From an uncultured Lactococcus sp. (GTDB lineage Bacteria > Bacillota > Bacilli > Lactobacillales > Streptococcaceae): a stretch of DNA of 64,000 nt. The position numbers were made by a program, and so were the translations under genes. The notes under the pieces were generated by a model, which searched no databases, was not told the DNA's origin, and saw nothing but the letters and a program-made list of their open reading frames with translations. Shown here piece by piece: positions 55,312 through 63,766 of this stretch (position 1 is the first letter of the stretch; each line of letters opens with the position of its first letter). Location: positions 186,001 to 250,000 of the forward strand of contig NZ_CAKPUG010000003.1 of the NCBI RefSeq assembly GCF_934191625.1. Direction: 5' to 3'.

Positions 55312-56610
55312 TTATTTCTCAAATGTTGCACTATGTGCTGTTTTTTTCCAGTTGTTTTGCGGTTTAAACCATGTAAAGAATCCCACGATTTGTGCAAGCA
55401 TATATGTTAATGAGTTCCATATGAATGCAATAATCAAGCGAAAATAGAAAAATATCCGCGCGATGATGCCATCTTTCTTTTCAAAGTAAGGTTCCGCTTC
55501 TTGAACAAAATATATGGTAGGTAAAATCAGGAAATTTAAGATTTCGATAACTACCCAAAATCGAAGCAGAGAGAAAAGATCAGGGAAATAAGCAAAAAGT
55601 CTACTGTCCACCGCTGAAAAAGTCAAAATCAACAAGAAGGCTATGGGACGTACCATTGAGTAAGAGTAGAACAAAGTCTCTAACTTACTAAGAAATTCAC
55701 CAAAAGATCGAGATTTGAACATGGTTTTAATTTGCTTAAAAGTTGTAGAAAATGCTACAAACCAATGTCCTTGAGCCCAACGTGTGCGTTGGTTATGACT
55801 TGCAATAAATGAATTTGGTTTTTCATCATGAACTATCGCAAAGTGATTCCAGCCACTTTTTTTACCGGCCATAGAAAGTTCTACTTGTAACTCAAAATCT
55901 TCAGTATAACTCCGTGGATTCCAACCTCTTTCCGCTAAATATTCTGTATCAAGAACAAACCCTGTTCCGCCAATCGCAGCATTCCACCCCAAACGGTAGT
56001 TAGCATATTGCACTGCACGGTTAGTGATGAAGTATACTGCCGCATAGCCAGAAGCAGTTATTGATGACGCAACATTTTTCATCCCTAGATATCCTTGAAT
56101 AGCTGTGAATTCTGGATGAGCAATTAGTTGTGAATTCATTTCCTTTAAATAGTTAGAATCAACGATATTATCTGCATCGATAAAGGCAATATAGTCATAA
56201 TTTTTCCAATGATTTGAAGCTACATATTTTGCGATGGCATGGGGTTTCCCACGTGGCTCATCAGGTTGTGAAATATTTTCAAATAGTGTAACCTGTTCAA
56301 AAAGATTTAAAATATCTACGGTTTTGTCTGTACAATTATCCGCAATGACTACAATATCATAAAGAGCATTGTCATAATTTTGAGCAATCAAACTTTCAAC
56401 TGTTTTAGCAATAACAGCCTCTTCATTATGAGCAGGTACGACAAATACAAATTTCTTTTTATCGGCTACAATCCTATAATCCCTTTTGGGTTTTCTTAAG
56501 CCAAATATTGAAAGAGAGGTAAAGTAGACTAGATTAGCAAATACGATAATCACTAAAATCATACTTATCCATTTCAAAGGTAAAAATAAATAATTAGGTA
56601 GGGTAAACAT
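55312..56610 (-). CDS. Processive GT2 polysaccharide synthase (IcaA/PgaC-like)
   Basis: A 432-residue membrane glycosyltransferase: one N-terminal helix, a GT2 catalytic domain (FVVPAHNEEAVIAKTVESL, ADNCTD, FIDADN, SYTEDFELQVEL, QRTRWAQGHW), then three C-terminal helices. The D, DxD, TED and Q(R)xxRW motifs define processive synthases of hyaluronan, cellulose or PNAG type. With WecB alongside, the sugar may be ManNAc or GlcNAc. AAGGAG stands before the ATG. A terminator at 56628 separates it from the secreted protein gene upstream, so it is read by leakage or a short local promoter. Confidence 0.88.
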   Translation of the reverse strand: MFTLPNYLFLPLKWISMILVIIVFANLVYFTSLSIFGLRKPKRDYRIVADKKKFVFVVPAHNEEAVIAKTVESLIAQNYDNALYDIVVIADNCTDKTVDILNLFEQVTLFENISQPDEPRGKPHAIAKYVASNHWKNYDYIAFIDADNIVDSNYLKEMNSQLIAHPEFTAIQGYLGMKNVASSITASGYAAVYFITNRAVQYANYRLGWNAAIGGTGFVLDTEYLAERGWNPRSYTEDFELQVELSMAGKKSGWNHFAIVHDEKPNSFIASHNQRTRWAQGHWFVAFSTTFKQIKTMFKSRSFGEFLSKLETLFYSYSMVRPIAFLLILTFSAVDSRLFAYFPDLFSLLRFWVVIEILNFLILPTIYFVQEAEPYFEKKDGIIARIFFYFRLIIAFIWNSLTYMLAQIVGFFTWFKPQNNWKKTAHSATFEK

Positions 56611-56627
56611 TTTTTCTCCTTGCTCCC

Positions 56628-56663
56628 ATAAAAAAGTGTATCATTCTTGAAAATGATACACTT
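56628..56663 (-). terminator. Terminator between the Ig-repeat protein and the GT2 gene
   Basis: Perfect 12-bp arms AAGTGTATCATT (56634-56645) and AATGATACACTT (56652-56663) with a 6-nt loop. On the minus strand T's follow. It probably lowers synthase expression relative to the secreted protein. Confidence 0.88.
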
Positions 56664-56678
56664 ATAATTAACAAAGTT

Positions 56679-59600
56679 TTATTTAAGAACTTCTGTCAAT
56701 AGTGTTTTTCCGTCAGTATCAGTGTAAACTAATTCATAGGTGTATTTTGCTTGATTAGAATACTCATTTGGCACGATAGCTTGGAAAGATTGTGATTCAT
56801 CTACATCTACTGGTATTCCCCACGAACTTGCAAAGTTTTGAATATTTCCAGTTTCGACTATTTCTCCTGAAGCATCTTTAATAATCAGGGATTTGGTTAC
56901 ATCTGTTAAGTTTGCTGAAGTATTCACATAGCCTTCGAAGACTAACTGATCAGATGAATTCCAGTATTTATTAAATACCTGAACTGATGCTTCTGTGTCC
57001 TTAGTAATAACGAAACCGGGTTTGTTATCAAGAACTTTTGGTGTTACAGTGTTGCGTTCGATGACAACTTCCTCAAGATCAGCATAGTTGTCATGCATAG
57101 GCCCCATAAATGAAACCACTTGATCTAAAGCTAAATCAATAGTTTCTTTAATATCCCCATCAATTACAACTTTTAATTGAATTGTATACTCACCAGCATC
57201 CAATTTACTTAGAACATCATTACTAATAATGATTTGATAGCCATTAAAACGGGATGAGTCATACCAATTTGTACTGTCTGCTTTGATACCTTCTGTAACA
57301 ACTTCACCAGTTGTATGATTTACAAGTTGAGCTGTTTTGGTTACACGAGAACCATCTGACATATCCCATCCTTGGTTATCAACTTGTCCTTCATACACTA
57401 GTCCGTAATTTTGCCAATAACCATTTTTGAAATTAGAAGCAGTTGTAAAGACTTGTTCTTGAACCTTCACGGAAGTTTCTGAACTGAATTTGTCTTCTTT
57501 ACCTTCTTGATGTCCTACAACTTGTACAGATACAGTTTGCCCTTCTTTAAGATCTACTGTTTCTGGTAATGTAATAGTATAGCCACCTTGGTTAGCACCT
57601 ACTTTTTCACGCCCCACATTTTCACCGTCAACTTTAACAATGATTTCGTAGTTTCTATCGTAGGAATCATCTTCTTTTGGAAGTACCCCTGTAATACCAT
57701 CTGCATGCGCAAATACTTCATCTAATGTGGCCGGTGCTACAACCCATTCATCATAGTGAGATGAATCGCTAACAATTACCTCCTCTGAGGTTGCTGCTTT
57801 ATCTTCTTTGCCAACTTGATGACCCGTTACTGTAGCTGTAACTTTATCACCTTCCTTTAAGGAAACTTCTTTTGTTGAGAAAGTCCCATCTGTAGCAACA
57901 TTTGCAGCCCCTTGTGATTCTCCATTTACAAAGACCTCTACATCATATGTACGACCGAATTCTTTATTTTGATCACCAATGTTACCTGTAATCGCTGCTT
58001 TGCCATCTTCCAATGCATTAACCGTTGGTTTATTCACTTTCCAATCTGCATAATTTGAAGCATCGCTAACAATAACTTCCTCTGAGGTTGCTGTCTTATC
58101 TTTTTTACCTGGTTGATGTCCAACTAACTCAGCGGTAACTTTATCACCTTCAGCGAGGACAATTTTATCGGCTTTAAAACTACCATCAGATAACACTTCT
58201 GCTTTACCTTTAGAATTTCCATTTACAAAGACTTCTACATCATACGTGCGACCAAATTCTTTGTTTTGATTACCAATATTCCCAGTGATCGTTGTATCTG
58301 TATCTTTAAGTTTATTTACTGTAGGTTTTGTAAGTTCCCATCCTTCATAATTAGAAGAATCTTTAACTGTTTCCACTGTTACTTCGCTCTCTTTATCTTC
58401 ACGATTATCTTGAGAACCAATTACTGTAGCGGAAATTTCTTCACCTTCCTGTAGAGTAACACCTTCAAGTTTAAATGTACCGTCCTCTTTAGGGGTAACA
58501 TACTTAGGCTCTTCGCCATTAGTTGAAACAGCTACTTTATATGTGCGTCCAGCTTCAGCATTCTGCTCACCAATGTTACCTGTAATTATCTTGTCAGTAT
58601 CTATCATACTATCAAGATGAGGTTTGTTTACTTTCCAAGAAGCATAACCTGTATTGTCACTCACAGTCAATTCAGACTCAACACTCTTGTCTTCGTAAAC
58701 AACATTGTTTTCGCCACTAGGTTGGTGTCCTGTAACCACAGCTTTAATCTTATCCCCGTAGTTAAGTGTCCCTTCTTTAAGGTCTTTCAAATCTGTGAGA
58801 GAATAACTGTAGTTATATGCTTTCAAGGATACATCGATATCTTTATCATCAATTACAAGTTCATCACCAATATATACTTTAAGGTCATAAGTACGTCCAG
58901 CTGCACGGTTTTGAATCGGAACATAACCGCTGATAACTGTTGCGCCTTCATACAACGGTCCGTTAATGATTGCTGATTGCACCTCCCACTTGTCGTAGCC
59001 TTCATTGTCTTGAGTGGTAACAACTGTTGTAATTTCTGAACTTTCTTTATCAGGTTCACCTGGCTGTGATCCAACTATTTTTGCTTTAACCACATCACCT
59101 TCTGATAGCCCTTTAAGATAAGGGACATTTATATCCGTTTCATCTTTAACAGTTTTATTATAAACTTCTTGATCATTTACTGTAACAATCAGTTTATAAG
59201 AACGGTTAAGTTGTTGATTCTGAGTAGGAGCATGGAAAGGAATAATCAAATCATCTTCATAAAGAGTTGGTACCGATGGTTCAGCTACTTTCCAATCTTC
59301 CCATGAAACAATATTAGTTGCATCACTTGCGTATGTCGTTGCTGAATATTTTGTAGGTTTTATACCATTAATATTGTCATACTTTTCTTTACCACGAACT
59401 CGGGCAGTCACAACATCTCCTGGATTGAGATAACTACCAAAATCAAAATCCCAGTCCCCTTTTTTAATAGTTTCACCACGAGAGTTTGTACCTCCGTCTT
59501 CCGAAGCCATCTGGATATATTTGAAAGGAGTACCATTTACCATCAGTTCAATGTCATAATCTGTAGGGTGCTCATTGACCTCGTCTTGAAGTCCATTACC

Positions 59601-60422
59601 ATAAAAGTATGAATTCTTTTCAGTCAGATAATAGAGTGTTGTATCCTCTACGGGATTTTCAATCCAAGAATCTAAAATGTCATCGCTTGAGACACTACCG
59701 ACAATTTTATTTGTAAATCCTATTGCCATTGAGTTAGCATCTGTTTTGGTCGAGATATTGTAGTTAGATTTACGTTCAACTAAACGTCCTGTGTCTTTAG
59801 CCCATTTACCTAAATCAATTTTCATATCTACTTCAATATCAATACCCGAAGCAATTTGGACTGTATATTGAGCTGTTTTATAGTAAATAACTTTATGTTT
59901 ACTGTCATAATTCATTGTTTCAGAATTAAGTATTGAACTTTTATTCCAAAGGTCTTTTTGGATATCAAAAGTTTTTGTTCCACCAATAACACTATCTTTT
60001 GATCTTTTCACTGTTCCGCTGATGTAGTTTTGAAAATCCTTTGTATTAAAGAATTCATCAGCAATATCTGAATCGATAGAAATTTCTTGACGATAGGCTT
60101 GTAAGGCCGCTGTACCATTACCATGAGATTTTGTATGTATATGTAGAGTTTCCGTATCAGCTTCTAATTCTTGATACGTATCTTTAAATGTTGTAAGACC
60201 GATTGCTGGTGTAATACCAGAGTAACTATCTGTTGTTGAAGTTGCTTGTAAAGTTGTGATATTTTCCGCTGATACTGAAGTCATCGGAGCACTTAAAACT
60301 TGTGATTGTTTGACACCTTGTTTTTTTTCTTCCATTTTGTATGTGGAACTATATGCAACAACTCCTAGTATACCCGGGATAAGCAAAACTCCTGCAACGT
60401 AATATTTACCATTTTTTTTCAA
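56679..60422 (-). CDS. Large secreted protein with six Ig-like repeats
   Basis: A 1247-residue exported protein. Residues 1-30 contain a hydrophobic signal segment (YYVAGVLLIPGILGVVAYS). A unique N-terminal region (about 60-370) is followed by six repeats of 85-110 residues, each opening with Y/W-xx-W-x-V (WEDWKVAEP, YDKWEVQSA, YASWKVNKP, YEGWELTKP, YADWKVNKP, YDEWVVAPA); repeats four and five are almost identical. Two related beta domains (FKNGYWQNYGLVYEG, FNKYWNSSDQLVFEG) end the chain. There is no LPxTG motif or C-terminal anchor, so it is probably secreted or non-covalently held. It stands at the head of the GT2-peptide-wecB cluster. Its role in adhesion or matrix formation is inference. 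Confidence 0.82.
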   Translation of the reverse strand: MKKNGKYYVAGVLLIPGILGVVAYSSTYKMEEKKQGVKQSQVLSAPMTSVSAENITTLQATSTTDSYSGITPAIGLTTFKDTYQELEADTETLHIHTKSHGNGTAALQAYRQEISIDSDIADEFFNTKDFQNYISGTVKRSKDSVIGGTKTFDIQKDLWNKSSILNSETMNYDSKHKVIYYKTAQYTVQIASGIDIEVDMKIDLGKWAKDTGRLVERKSNYNISTKTDANSMAIGFTNKIVGSVSSDDILDSWIENPVEDTTLYYLTEKNSYFYGNGLQDEVNEHPTDYDIELMVNGTPFKYIQMASEDGGTNSRGETIKKGDWDFDFGSYLNPGDVVTARVRGKEKYDNINGIKPTKYSATTYASDATNIVSWEDWKVAEPSVPTLYEDDLIIPFHAPTQNQQLNRSYKLIVTVNDQEVYNKTVKDETDINVPYLKGLSEGDVVKAKIVGSQPGEPDKESSEITTVVTTQDNEGYDKWEVQSAIINGPLYEGATVISGYVPIQNRAAGRTYDLKVYIGDELVIDDKDIDVSLKAYNYSYSLTDLKDLKEGTLNYGDKIKAVVTGHQPSGENNVVYEDKSVESELTVSDNTGYASWKVNKPHLDSMIDTDKIITGNIGEQNAEAGRTYKVAVSTNGEEPKYVTPKEDGTFKLEGVTLQEGEEISATVIGSQDNREDKESEVTVETVKDSSNYEGWELTKPTVNKLKDTDTTITGNIGNQNKEFGRTYDVEVFVNGNSKGKAEVLSDGSFKADKIVLAEGDKVTAELVGHQPGKKDKTATSEEVIVSDASNYADWKVNKPTVNALEDGKAAITGNIGDQNKEFGRTYDVEVFVNGESQGAANVATDGTFSTKEVSLKEGDKVTATVTGHQVGKEDKAATSEEVIVSDSSHYDEWVVAPATLDEVFAHADGITGVLPKEDDSYDRNYEIIVKVDGENVGREKVGANQGGYTITLPETVDLKEGQTVSVQVVGHQEGKEDKFSSETSVKVQEQVFTTASNFKNGYWQNYGLVYEGQVDNQGWDMSDGSRVTKTAQLVNHTTGEVVTEGIKADSTNWYDSSRFNGYQIIISNDVLSKLDAGEYTIQLKVVIDGDIKETIDLALDQVVSFMGPMHDNYADLEEVVIERNTVTPKVLDNKPGFVITKDTEASVQVFNKYWNSSDQLVFEGYVNTSANLTDVTKSLIIKDASGEIVETGNIQNFASSWGIPVDVDESQSFQAIVPNEYSNQAKYTYELVYTDTDGKTLLTEVLK

Positions 60423-60994
60423 TCTAGTATCTCCTTTTTATTTCTTGTGACAATTCTTAAAGATTCTTTTATGGTTTTGTCAATATAATTCGGATTTTTC
60501 TGACAATTAAATGTTTGGAAAGCAGTTAATGACTGTTTTTACCGAAAATAATAAAAAGTGATAATTTATAAATATTGACTCCTAATTCTATTTGATATAA
60601 ACTAAAGAGGTGATTTTTAAGGGTTCATACGCCGGTACCGCTTTATGAGTTTCAATAAAATCCGAATTATATTGATAGACTTACAAAGCTTGATCTTATG
60701 CAGTTTATAAACATTTTTCATTCTTTTGAGATTTTATTTTTTCTAATATTTGTTAAAAGTGCAAGCAAAAACCGCTATACATCGCTTGATGGTAACATCC
60801 TTTTTTTATCCTTTTTCTCCTTCAAATTTTTACATATTAGATAGTTTTTTGCACTTACGCCTTATTTCTGAATCAATAATAGTCATTTGTTTTAGATGTT
60901 TTTAAAATAGAATATTCATTTAAAGTTTATATTTAGCAATTTTGCTCCCCACAGCCACATATTGAAAAGCAATATCTACTATAACCACCTACAA
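60423..60994. other. Long AT-rich intergenic region with a large inverted repeat
   Basis: About 570 bp without a gene. It contains the 19-bp inverted repeat described at 60481-60675. TTGACA on the minus strand at 60479-60484 may be the -35 of the secreted-protein gene, with a poor -10 (TTAAGA) 17 bp on. On the plus strand a very strong ribosome-site-like AAAGAGGTGAT (60604-60614) is followed by no usable open frame. Confidence 0.5.
60481..60675. repeat. 19-bp perfect inverted repeats bounding 195 bp
   Basis: TCAATATAATTCGGATTTT at 60481-60499 recurs as its exact reverse complement at 60657-60675. The left copy overlaps the likely -35 of the Ig-repeat protein gene. It may be a pair of binding sites for a regulator, or the ends of a small non-coding mobile element; no target duplication was seen. 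Confidence 0.65.
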
Positions 60995-61028
60995 AAAAAA
61001 GACAGGATAAATTCCTGTCTTTTTATTT
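60995..61028 (-). terminator. Terminator, identical copy of the one at 53897-53930
   Basis: GACAGGA..TCCTGTC hairpin with A/T runs, 34 bp identical to the copy 7 kb to the left. It ends the Ser-rich protein gene, whose stop codon (61023-61025) is within the element. Confidence 0.88.
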
Positions 61029-61547
61029 CAAACTAGTTAAATAAGCATCTGTTGCCTTAAAGAAAACAACTTTTCCATTCACCCGTATTGCTCCTAACTC
61101 AGTAGCCTGTGCATCAGTCGCCCAAAAGTAAAGATAGCTTTCCCTACCTGAAGTATCCACAGGATTAGGCAGTTCTGTGGAAGCTTCGCTAATGAGCGAT
61201 TTTTCATTCAAATCATTATTCGTTTTGCTGACGAAGTTGTAACCATTGGCTTGAATATAAGCTTCTGCTTCTGCTGTCTTAGCTACAATCAAATTTTTAT
61301 AGCTACTTTGTGGTGGAACAAGGTGATAAAGAGAAGAGATAGACTGTTCACTACTGCTTGATGTAGAAGGTGTTACTTTTATTTCAGAGGAACTACTTGA
61401 AGTGCTTTTTTCACTCTTTGTCGTTGAGGAACTAGAACTTTCCTTTGCCATAGGTGTAGCAGGTGATTGAGTAATATTAGATATACCTAAGGCTACTATT
61501 GCTCCAAGTAAGAACGAAAACATCCCTACAATAATATACTTTTTCAT
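61023..61547 (-). CDS. Secreted or membrane-anchored Ser-rich protein
   Basis: A 174-residue protein of unknown family. The N-terminus has a membrane or signal segment (residues 4-24, IVGMFSFLLGAIVALGI) without a lipobox Cys. A Ser/Thr linker (residues 37-72, runs of Ser and SerThr) leads to a C-terminal globular domain of about 100 residues (SYKNLIVAKTAEAEAYIQANGY, YLYFWATDAQATELGAIRVNGK). The linker suggests display of the domain at the cell surface. Monocistronic, with a terminator overlapping its stop codon. Confidence 0.75.
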   Translation of the reverse strand: MKKYIIVGMFSFLLGAIVALGISNITQSPATPMAKESSSSSTTKSEKSTSSSSSEIKVTPSTSSSSEQSISSLYHLVPPQSSYKNLIVAKTAEAEAYIQANGYNFVSKTNNDLNEKSLISEASTELPNPVDTSGRESYLYFWATDAQATELGAIRVNGKVVFFKATDAYLTSLK

Positions 61548-61781
61548 CTGTTTTTTCTCCTTTATTCTCTTATCTTCTATTATACACAGTTTTTCACTGA
61601 ACTCGTATCATTTACTCTAGAATAGATGATAAACAGTTCTTAATTAAAATTTAGGAGGCGTTCCATCTGCTCCCAAACTTTTTTTGGTATAATAACTCTA
61701 GTCAAGAATACTTTCAATACTTAATTATGTCTTTGAATAAAATTCTTCCATTGCTTATACATTATCACAAGGAGACAAAAT

Positions 61782-62762
61782 GTGAATTACAGCCATATCA
61801 AAATAGGCCAAAGAACAATCAAAACAGCAATTTGCGCAACTTTAGCAATTATTATTGCACAATTTTTCCACTTAGAATCTGCGACCAGCGCAGGTATCAT
61901 TGCTATTCTCTCTATTACAAATACGCAGAAAAGCACCTTACGCTTAGGATTTATGCGGGTACTAGGGCTCATCATCGCTACTTTATTAGCCTTCATCGTT
62001 TTAAATTTATTTAATTTTACACCTTTATCTTTTGGAATCTTCTTATTATTGTTTATTCCCATCTCTGTAGCCACAAATACTAGCGAAGGTATTGTCGTAA
62101 ATTCCGTGCTCTTCTCCCACTATCTTTTAGCCCAAGAGATAACTTTTCCTCTGGTAGGAAATGAATTTTCATTAATGTTTATTGGGGTGGGTTTAGCACT
62201 TTTAGCAAATATATATATGCCAAGTAATGAAAGATTATTAGAAAACAATCTCAATATTTTAGAAAAGGAATTCAAGAATATTTCAGCCCATCTCGTGATT
62301 TGTTTAAATCAAAAGCAAGATCTCCAAGATCTTGTTGCTCAATGTGACAAACTGCTGGAACTCATTGATGTTAGCAGTAAAATTGCCACTGAAAAATCAG
62401 AGAATAATCTTTTAAGAAATAATACATTTTATCAACGCTATTTCGACATGCGCCATATCCAAATTACACTTCTCAAAGATATTATTATGAAACTAGAAGA
62501 AATAGATGTGGACAGCACACATATCGCCGAAATTTCCAACATTTTTGAAACTTTGTCACTCACCTACGCTGCCCATAATGACGGCAGTGAGCTCTTAAAG
62601 AAAATAGAAAATGCCTATTCCCATTATCGTCAGATGGACTTGCCTCAAACACGTGAAGAGTTTGAAAATCGTGCAGGTCTCTTCCAAGTGCTTCAGTTGC
62701 TTGAACTATTGATTCAAGAAAAAAATACTTTTGCATTGAATCAGACCAACAATGCTTCCTAA
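61782..62762 (+). CDS. Aromatic-acid-exporter-like (ArAE/FUSC, DUF939) membrane protein
   Basis: A 326-residue protein with five or so N-terminal membrane helices (residues 12-160) and a helical cytoplasmic C-terminal half. It begins IKIGQRTIKTAICATLAIIIAQF, typical of the Bacillus YqjA/DUF939 family related to fusaric-acid resistance exporters. A transport role is inferred only from family. The start is GTG 61782, with AAGGAG eight bases upstream; the overlapping ATG two bases earlier hits a stop at once. Confidence 0.85.
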   Translation: MNYSHIKIGQRTIKTAICATLAIIIAQFFHLESATSAGIIAILSITNTQKSTLRLGFMRVLGLIIATLLAFIVLNLFNFTPLSFGIFLLLFIPISVATNTSEGIVVNSVLFSHYLLAQEITFPLVGNEFSLMFIGVGLALLANIYMPSNERLLENNLNILEKEFKNISAHLVICLNQKQDLQDLVAQCDKLLELIDVSSKIATEKSENNLLRNNTFYQRYFDMRHIQITLLKDIIMKLEEIDVDSTHIAEISNIFETLSLTYAAHNDGSELLKKIENAYSHYRQMDLPQTREEFENRAGLFQVLQLLELLIQEKNTFALNQTNNAS

Positions 62763-62771
62763 ACTGAGAAT

Positions 62772-62814
62772 ATAAAAAACCTTGTTGCTCTTATGAGCCA
62801 GCAAGGTTTTTTAT
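62772..62814. terminator. Bidirectional terminator
   Basis: ATAAAAAACCTTG pairs with CAAGGTTTTTTAT around an inner GCTC/GAGC stem. It ends both the plus-strand ArAE-like gene and the minus-strand VOC gene. Confidence 0.88.
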
Positions 62815-63644
62815 ATCTGCGTTATCACAAGTTGCGCTCCGATATGATCCTCTAAGATAATGCTCTTACTTCTTGTTTCATAAGTCCTTTCCGCTGCCTC
62901 CAGACTTACCAAAACTGCTTGATAATATTCTCTTCCAACTTCAATCTCCCAAGCTAAAATACCATTTTTTTGTAGGTTTCGTTTTTTCAAGCTTGTCCCT
63001 TGCCAGAGATTTGTCGCAAAGTGATGATGATAATGGTTTTGCGAGTAAAAATGAGCTGTATTCCCCACTCGCGCAACTAGATCCGTCTGAAGTATATCCA
63101 TAAAGAGTTTATCAGCCAGTGCGAGAGAATTTCCCGTGAAATGGAGATGACCAATACTCATTTTTGCCGGATAACAAAATGCTGCTTCTTTTTTTGTTGC
63201 TAAAACAGCCTCAACATCAACAGCAAATGTCCCCATTTCTACTTGTCCCTCATCCCACTTCCAAGTCTCCGGGTCTCGATCGTGATAGAGCTCTATTCCA
63301 TTTCCTTCAGGATCATTAAGATAGAAAGACTCACTTACAAGATGATCCCCCGCTCCTAATGGGTATTTTGCCTTAATGAGTCGTTCAATAAGTCCAGCTT
63401 TTGAGGCACGGTCGGGAAAAAGAATAGCATAATGAAAAAGTCCAGTTGTTTTTTCTGTACTAGAAATTCCCCCAAACTCAAGTTTCAAAAAAGGAACTTC
63501 TTTTTCTCTAAATGCGTAAGCAAATGTATGCTCTGTTTCCTCTACAATATAAAAGCCTAATAATTCCTCATAAAAATAACGCATGACTTGTCGATTAGAT
63601 GCTTTCAAAGTAATAGTTTTAATATTAAAGGGTTGAGTGTACAT
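62811..63644 (-). CDS. Two-domain VOC-family dioxygenase-like protein
   Basis: A 277-residue protein with two VOC modules, like CatE-type ring-cleaving dioxygenases of Bacillus. The first half has the LGFYIVEE and DPEGNGIELYHDRD motifs and the second MSIGHLHFTGNS and HHHFATNLWQG. Candidate metal ligands are the Glu of GIELYHD and histidines in GHLHF. Activity on aromatic substrates or on other compounds is unknown. ATG 63642-63644 is chosen; an ATG four codons earlier (63656) is equally possible because both have weak ribosome sites. Confidence 0.8.
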   Translation of the reverse strand: MYTQPFNIKTITLKASNRQVMRYFYEELLGFYIVEETEHTFAYAFREKEVPFLKLEFGGISSTEKTTGLFHYAILFPDRASKAGLIERLIKAKYPLGAGDHLVSESFYLNDPEGNGIELYHDRDPETWKWDEGQVEMGTFAVDVEAVLATKKEAAFCYPAKMSIGHLHFTGNSLALADKLFMDILQTDLVARVGNTAHFYSQNHYHHHFATNLWQGTSLKKRNLQKNGILAWEIEVGREYYQAVLVSLEAAERTYETRSKSIILEDHIGAQLVITQI

Positions 63645-63717
63645 ACTTCTTCTCATTTCTTTTGAATTTTACTTCATTCTTTATATGTTGCTAGTATATC
63701 ACTTAAAATTCAGAAAG

Positions 63718-63755
63718 CAAAAGGCTTTGTTTACAATCGTAAACAAAGCCTTTTG
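63718..63755 (-). terminator. Terminator of menG
   Basis: AAAAGGCTTTGTTTAC pairs perfectly with its complement around a 4-nt loop, followed on the minus strand by T's. It lies shortly after the stop codon at 63767. Confidence 0.9.
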
Positions 63756-63766
63756 TCGCTCTAAAA

